This document shows positions 3,702-6,098 of a stretch of DNA of 6,098 bases, piece after piece. The notes under the pieces were generated by a model that saw only the letters and a program-made list of their open reading frames with translations, was not told the origin of the DNA and did no database searches. The translations under genes and the position numbers were made by a program. The stretch covers positions 1 through 6,098 of the forward strand of contig CAYRFE010000066.1 in NCBI GenBank assembly GCA_964423645.1, given 5' to 3'. Position 1 is the stretch's first letter; each line of letters opens with the position of its first letter. The stretch is from CAYRFE01 sp964423645 [NCBI: uncultured bacterium]. Its GTDB lineage: Bacteria > Macinerneyibacteriota > Macinerneyibacteria > Macinerneyibacteriales.

Positions 3702-5294
3702 ATGATTTCATTATTAGTTTCTTGGATAGGTGATCATGATTTTAATTATACAGACAGTACATCGTTGCATACCGGACCTGTCGTGGCATTGCTTGATCAA
3801 AAAGCGGATGAGTTTGATGAAGTACATCTCTTTTATGACGACCACAACATTGAAGCATCCGTCAGGTTTTGCGAAAAAATTAATAGTGAGTTTGGGTCAA
3901 AAGTGATCTGCTCTAATAAAAAGCTAAAGAATCCTACCGACTATCATGAAATATATACTGTAGTGACGGCATCTCTCGAAGCTATACAAAAAGCACATGC
4001 TAACGAGACTATCCGATGGTCTTTTCATACAAGCCCGGGTACAAGTCAGATGGCAGCGATATGGCTGTTGTTGAGTAAAACGGAATATCCTGCCGAATTA
4101 TATCAAGCATGGATTGATAAAGAGACGTACACATCAAAGGTGCGCAAGACAGAATTTTCGGTAATGCCAAAGGTAATTTTGAGAGAAATGATGAATGATG
4201 ATCATAATTTTGAACACTGTCTACTACTAGAACCGGAACCTGAAAATTCAATCCTTAATAGCGTAGTTGAAAAAAGTTTATCAGAAGAGTTGCTTGAACA
4301 ATGGCGAAACTTGGATGAATATACCGCTATCATCCATGAGAGCGAAAGTATGAAAAAGATATTACATCGTGTACATCGAATGGCTCCATATGCTATTCCG
4401 GTATTGTTATATGGTGAAAGCGGAACAGGCAAAGAAATGATCGCCAAACTGCTGCATAAAGGCTCACAGCGCATGGGTAAGTTTGTCGTATTGAATTGTG
4501 CAGCGATGACTGAATCGCTGGCCGAGTCGAAATTGTTCGGATGGTCGAAAGGTGCCTGGACCGATGCAAAAGAAGAAGGTAAGGGGATCATTCGATCGGC
4601 AGATGAAGGCACTTTGTTTTTAGATGAAATAGCTGATCTGAGCCTTGATATTCAGACAAAAATGCTGCGTGCGATTCAATTTGGAGAAGTGCGTCGCGTT
4701 GGAGACAACGAGACGTTCCGTTGTGATGTGCGATTTATTGCTGCTACCAATAAAGATCTTATGGCAATGGTTCGTAATAAGACGTTTCGAGAGGATCTGT
4801 TTTATCGTTTATGTGTAGGGTATGTGCATGTGCCACCTTTGCGTGAACGCGAGAATGATGCGGCGCTCCTTGCTCGACATTTCTTGCGTGAAATAAATAT
4901 TACGTTCTCGCGCGTCGAGGCTAGTTGTTATACGCACAAGGAATTATCGCGTGAAGCAGAAGAATTTATTGTGCAACATTCATGGAAGGGTAATATTCGT
5001 GAGCTTGAACATACGCTTGGAAGAGCATGTTTGTGGTCATCAAATGATGTATTAACTGCTGATGATATCGAAGAAGCCTTGTTAGATCCCTTTAACGGTA
5101 CTCAAAATATCACACCGCACTATACATTCCCGATGGATATTGAAGAGCATCTTGATCGTATTCGTAAAGAGGTAATTGAAAAAGCATTAGCGGATTGCGG
5201 CGGTGCGATAACAAAAGCCGCGGAGATGTTGGGGTATAATAATTATCAGACATTGAGTGAGCATATGAAAAAATTGGGTATAGAGAAAAAATAA
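3702..5294 (+). CDS. RtcR-like sigma54-dependent activator with N-terminal CARF-like domain
   Basis: A 530-aa cytoplasmic transcription activator, close to the ~530 aa of E. coli RtcR. Residues 1 to ~155 form an RtcR/CARF-type Rossmann domain: strand LLVSWIG, later SFHTSPGTSQM (107-117), the Ser/Thr-Gly ligand loop typical of CARF proteins. Residues ~205-440 are the bacterial enhancer-binding AAA+ domain: Walker A GESGTGKE (238-245), sigma54-contact loop GAWTDA (284-289, normally GAFTGA), Walker B TLFLDE (304-309), sensor I AATN (347-350), arginine-finger region FREDLFYRL (R363, R369) and sensor II WKGNIREL (428-435). Residues ~495-527 are a Fis-type helix-turn-helix. AGGAGGAG (3689-3696) before the ATG is the strongest ribosome binding site in the window and fixes the start. 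The gene is the last of the cassette, separated by 194 bp, so it probably has its own promoter. E. coli RtcR controls RNA repair genes, but no rtcA or rtcB is present here. The likely targets are its neighbours (inference). Confidence 0.92.
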   Translation: MISLLVSWIGDHDFNYTDSTSLHTGPVVALLDQKADEFDEVHLFYDDHNIEASVRFCEKINSEFGSKVICSNKKLKNPTDYHEIYTVVTASLEAIQKAHANETIRWSFHTSPGTSQMAAIWLLLSKTEYPAELYQAWIDKETYTSKVRKTEFSVMPKVILREMMNDDHNFEHCLLLEPEPENSILNSVVEKSLSEELLEQWRNLDEYTAIIHESESMKKILHRVHRMAPYAIPVLLYGESGTGKEMIAKLLHKGSQRMGKFVVLNCAAMTESLAESKLFGWSKGAWTDAKEEGKGIIRSADEGTLFLDEIADLSLDIQTKMLRAIQFGEVRRVGDNETFRCDVRFIAATNKDLMAMVRNKTFREDLFYRLCVGYVHVPPLRERENDAALLARHFLREINITFSRVEASCYTHKELSREAEEFIVQHSWKGNIRELEHTLGRACLWSSNDVLTADDIEEALLDPFNGTQNITPHYTFPMDIEEHLDRIRKEVIEKALADCGGAITKAAEMLGYNNYQTLSEHMKKLGIEKK

Positions 5295-5333
5295 CGGGAG
5301 AGCAAAGTTAAAATGAGATTGTTGTAAAACTAT

Positions 5334-5457
5334 TATAATTAAATGTCAGTTCAAATTTGAAATACTATTTTTTCTATGTGCTCTCCCCCAACCCCTCTCG
5401 TTGAAATCGAGAGGGGCTTACTATGTTTTATAGTGGGGACTTCGTCCCCACGCCCCT
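5334..5457. repeat. 124-bp tandem repeat B, copy 1
   Basis: Nearly identical to 5511-5634 (offset 177 bp), with a few substitutions near the left end. It contains two perfect hairpins: CCCCTCTCG/CGAGAGGGG (5392-5416) and GTGGGGAC/GTCCCCAC (5433-5451). It begins about 40 bp after the regulator stop codon. No coding potential was seen. Confidence 0.9.
5392..5416 (+). terminator. Strong hairpin after the regulator gene, possible terminator
   Basis: A perfect 9-bp GC-rich stem (CCCCTCTCG/CGAGAGGGG) with a 7-nt loop, about 100 bp past the stop codon, followed by CTTACTATGTTTT rather than a true T-run. A longer-range pairing, GGGAGAGCA (5296-5304) with TGCTCTCCC (5379-5387), could form just before it. 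It would plausibly end or stabilise the regulator transcript. However, the same hairpin is repeated at 5569-5593 as part of a repeat unit, so termination may be incidental. Confidence 0.4.
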
Positions 5458-5510
5458 ATTTAGAAAATAAAGAAAATTTTGAAATTTAGAATTTTGCAAA
5501 GGGCTACTAC

Positions 5511-5634
5511 TATAATTCAACGTCAGTTCAAATTTGAGATACTATTTTTTCTATGTGCTCTCCCCCAACCCCTCTCGTTGAAATCGAGAGGGGCTTACTA
5601 TGTTTTATAGTGGGGACTTCGTCCCCACGCCCCT
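5511..5634. repeat. 124-bp tandem repeat B, copy 2
   Basis: The second copy of the unit at 5334-5457, with the hairpins at 5569-5593 and 5610-5628 preserved exactly. The 53-bp spacer between copies (5458-5510) is AT-rich and not repeated. The few differences from copy 1 suggest a recent duplication or gene conversion. Confidence 0.9.
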
Positions 5635-5713
5635 TGTCATCACACCCCTATTTTGAAAATACTGAATAACGCGAAGAGTAATGAATTTCGAAAATGCATT
5701 GATTTGACCGTAG

Positions 5714-5734
5714 GGGTCGGGCTCGCCCCGACCC
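5714..5734. repeat. GC-rich hairpin
   Basis: GGGTCGGG/CCCGACCC around a 5-nt loop, preceded by GTAGG, like the other REP-like hairpins in both flanks. It sits between repeat B copy 2 and repeat C copy 2. A 90-codon frame (5653-5925) crosses it, but it is repeat-derived and not considered a gene. Confidence 0.6.
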
Positions 5735-5754
5735 GTGTTGTGATAAGAACCGTG

Positions 5755-5930
5755 AAATCCTGCCTTACTTTTTGTCTTGACACAAAAAGTAACAAAAAAG
5801 TCAAGGCTGTAAAAAATTATCTACAATTCTGCGTATTTTTCCTACAGCGCATAAACTCGCTACGCTCAAACAGTATGCGCTGCTTAACGAAAAAACACTT
5901 GAATTGCTTTACGCTAATTTTTTAAGGCCT
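5755..5930. repeat. 176-bp structured repeat C, copy 2
   Basis: Colinear with 168-343 at the same length and in the same orientation, so the two copies flank the gene cassette as direct repeats. The apical stem here is CAGCGCATA/TATGCGCTG (5845-5853 with 5874-5882) around the same 20-nt loop. Compared with copy 1, four base pairs change on both arms and pairing is kept in all four. The outer stem AAAAAATTA/TAATTTTTT also retains pairing. Confidence 0.9.
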
Positions 5931-5955
5931 GTATTTTGAAATCACGGGTTTAATT

Positions 5956-5990
5956 CCCCTTCACACTGAAGGGGTGGCATCCGAAGGATG
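5956..5990. repeat. Double hairpin element
   Basis: Two adjacent perfect hairpins: CCCCTTCA-CAC-TGAAGGGG (5956-5974) and CATCC-GAA-GGATG (5978-5990), followed by ACGGGGTAGT. The GGGGTGGC-small hairpin-ACGGGGTAGT arrangement resembles the TGGTGGCGC...GACGGGGTGGT section of repeat A, so it may be a distant member of the same palindromic family. Confidence 0.5.
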
Positions 5991-6046
5991 ACGGGGTAGT
6001 AAACGTTGATTGATTTGTAATTTCGACGAAACCTACCGGTGAGGTG

Positions 6047-6098
6047 AAATCCTGCCTTACTTTTTGTCTTGACACAAAAAGTAACAAAAAAGTCAAGG
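6047..6098. repeat. 176-bp structured repeat C, copy 3 (cut by window end)
   Basis: The first 52 bases of the repeat C unit, matching 168-219 and 5755-5806, including the TACTTTTTGT/ACAAAAAGTA hairpin. It lies in the same orientation as copies 1 and 2. The remainder lies beyond the window. Confidence 0.85.

Noticed and set aside
4009-4251. 80-codon reverse-strand ORF
   Set aside because: Shadow of the regulator's N-terminal domain; no independent start signal.
4202-4612. 136-codon reverse-strand ORF
   Set aside because: Antisense to the AAA+ domain of the regulator, whose motifs are unmistakable. Ser/Pro/Leu-rich composition typical of a shadow frame.
5334-5634. Insertion sequence or transposase remnant
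   Set aside because: No transposase-like reading frame and no terminal inverted repeats bounding the unit; better described as a tandem intergenic repeat.
5653-5925. 90-codon forward ORF in the right repeat cluster
   Set aside because: It runs through the hairpin at 5714-5734 and nearly all of repeat C copy 2. Its sequence is explained by the repeat, it has no ribosome binding site, and the composition is Lys/Asn/Cys/Phe-rich from A/T runs.

Overview
The window looks like a chromosomal segment of an AT-rich, probably Gram-negative bacterium. It carries a small gene cassette (about 986-5294) between two clusters of intergenic repeats. No gene here fixes the taxonomy. A sigma54-type activator together with GC-rich palindromic repeats in AT-rich DNA would fit the Bacteroidota/Fibrobacterota/Cloacimonadota side of the tree, but that is a weak inference. 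No rRNA, tRNA, transposase, integrase or CRISPR array is visible.

Layout. 1-552 is a patchwork of repeats: a 99-bp unit twice (1-99, 396-494), a 176-bp structured unit (168-343) and several short perfect hairpins. 553-985 holds no gene I can support, but ends in a plausible promoter (875-903) and ribosome binding site. 986-1837 encodes a zinc-dependent histone-deacetylase-fold amidohydrolase with a complete active site. A 55-aa ORF (1821-1988) overlaps its end. After a short gap with a 14-bp perfect palindrome (2074-2087) comes a 34-aa ORF with three cysteines (2096-2200). Its stop codon overlaps the start of a radical SAM enzyme with a SPASM/twitch-like C-terminal region (2197-3507). After a 194-bp gap with possible coding remnants comes a 530-aa RtcR-like regulator (3702-5294): an N-terminal CARF-like domain, a sigma54-activator AAA+ domain and a Fis-type helix-turn-helix. 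5334-6098 is a second repeat cluster. It has a 124-bp unit twice in tandem, further hairpins, and two more copies of the 176-bp unit, the last cut by the window end.

How it may work. The amidohydrolase, the two small ORFs and the radical SAM enzyme lie on one strand with overlapping or closely spaced reading frames, which suggests one transcript. The best hypothesis is a modified-peptide (RiPP-like) or small-molecule pathway: the 34-aa peptide as radical SAM substrate, the amidohydrolase removing an acetyl or similar group, and the regulator switching the genes on when its CARF-like domain senses a nucleotide or RNA-end signal, as RtcR does for RNA repair. The protein families are well supported. 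The functional link between them, the peptide-substrate role and the signal are inference.
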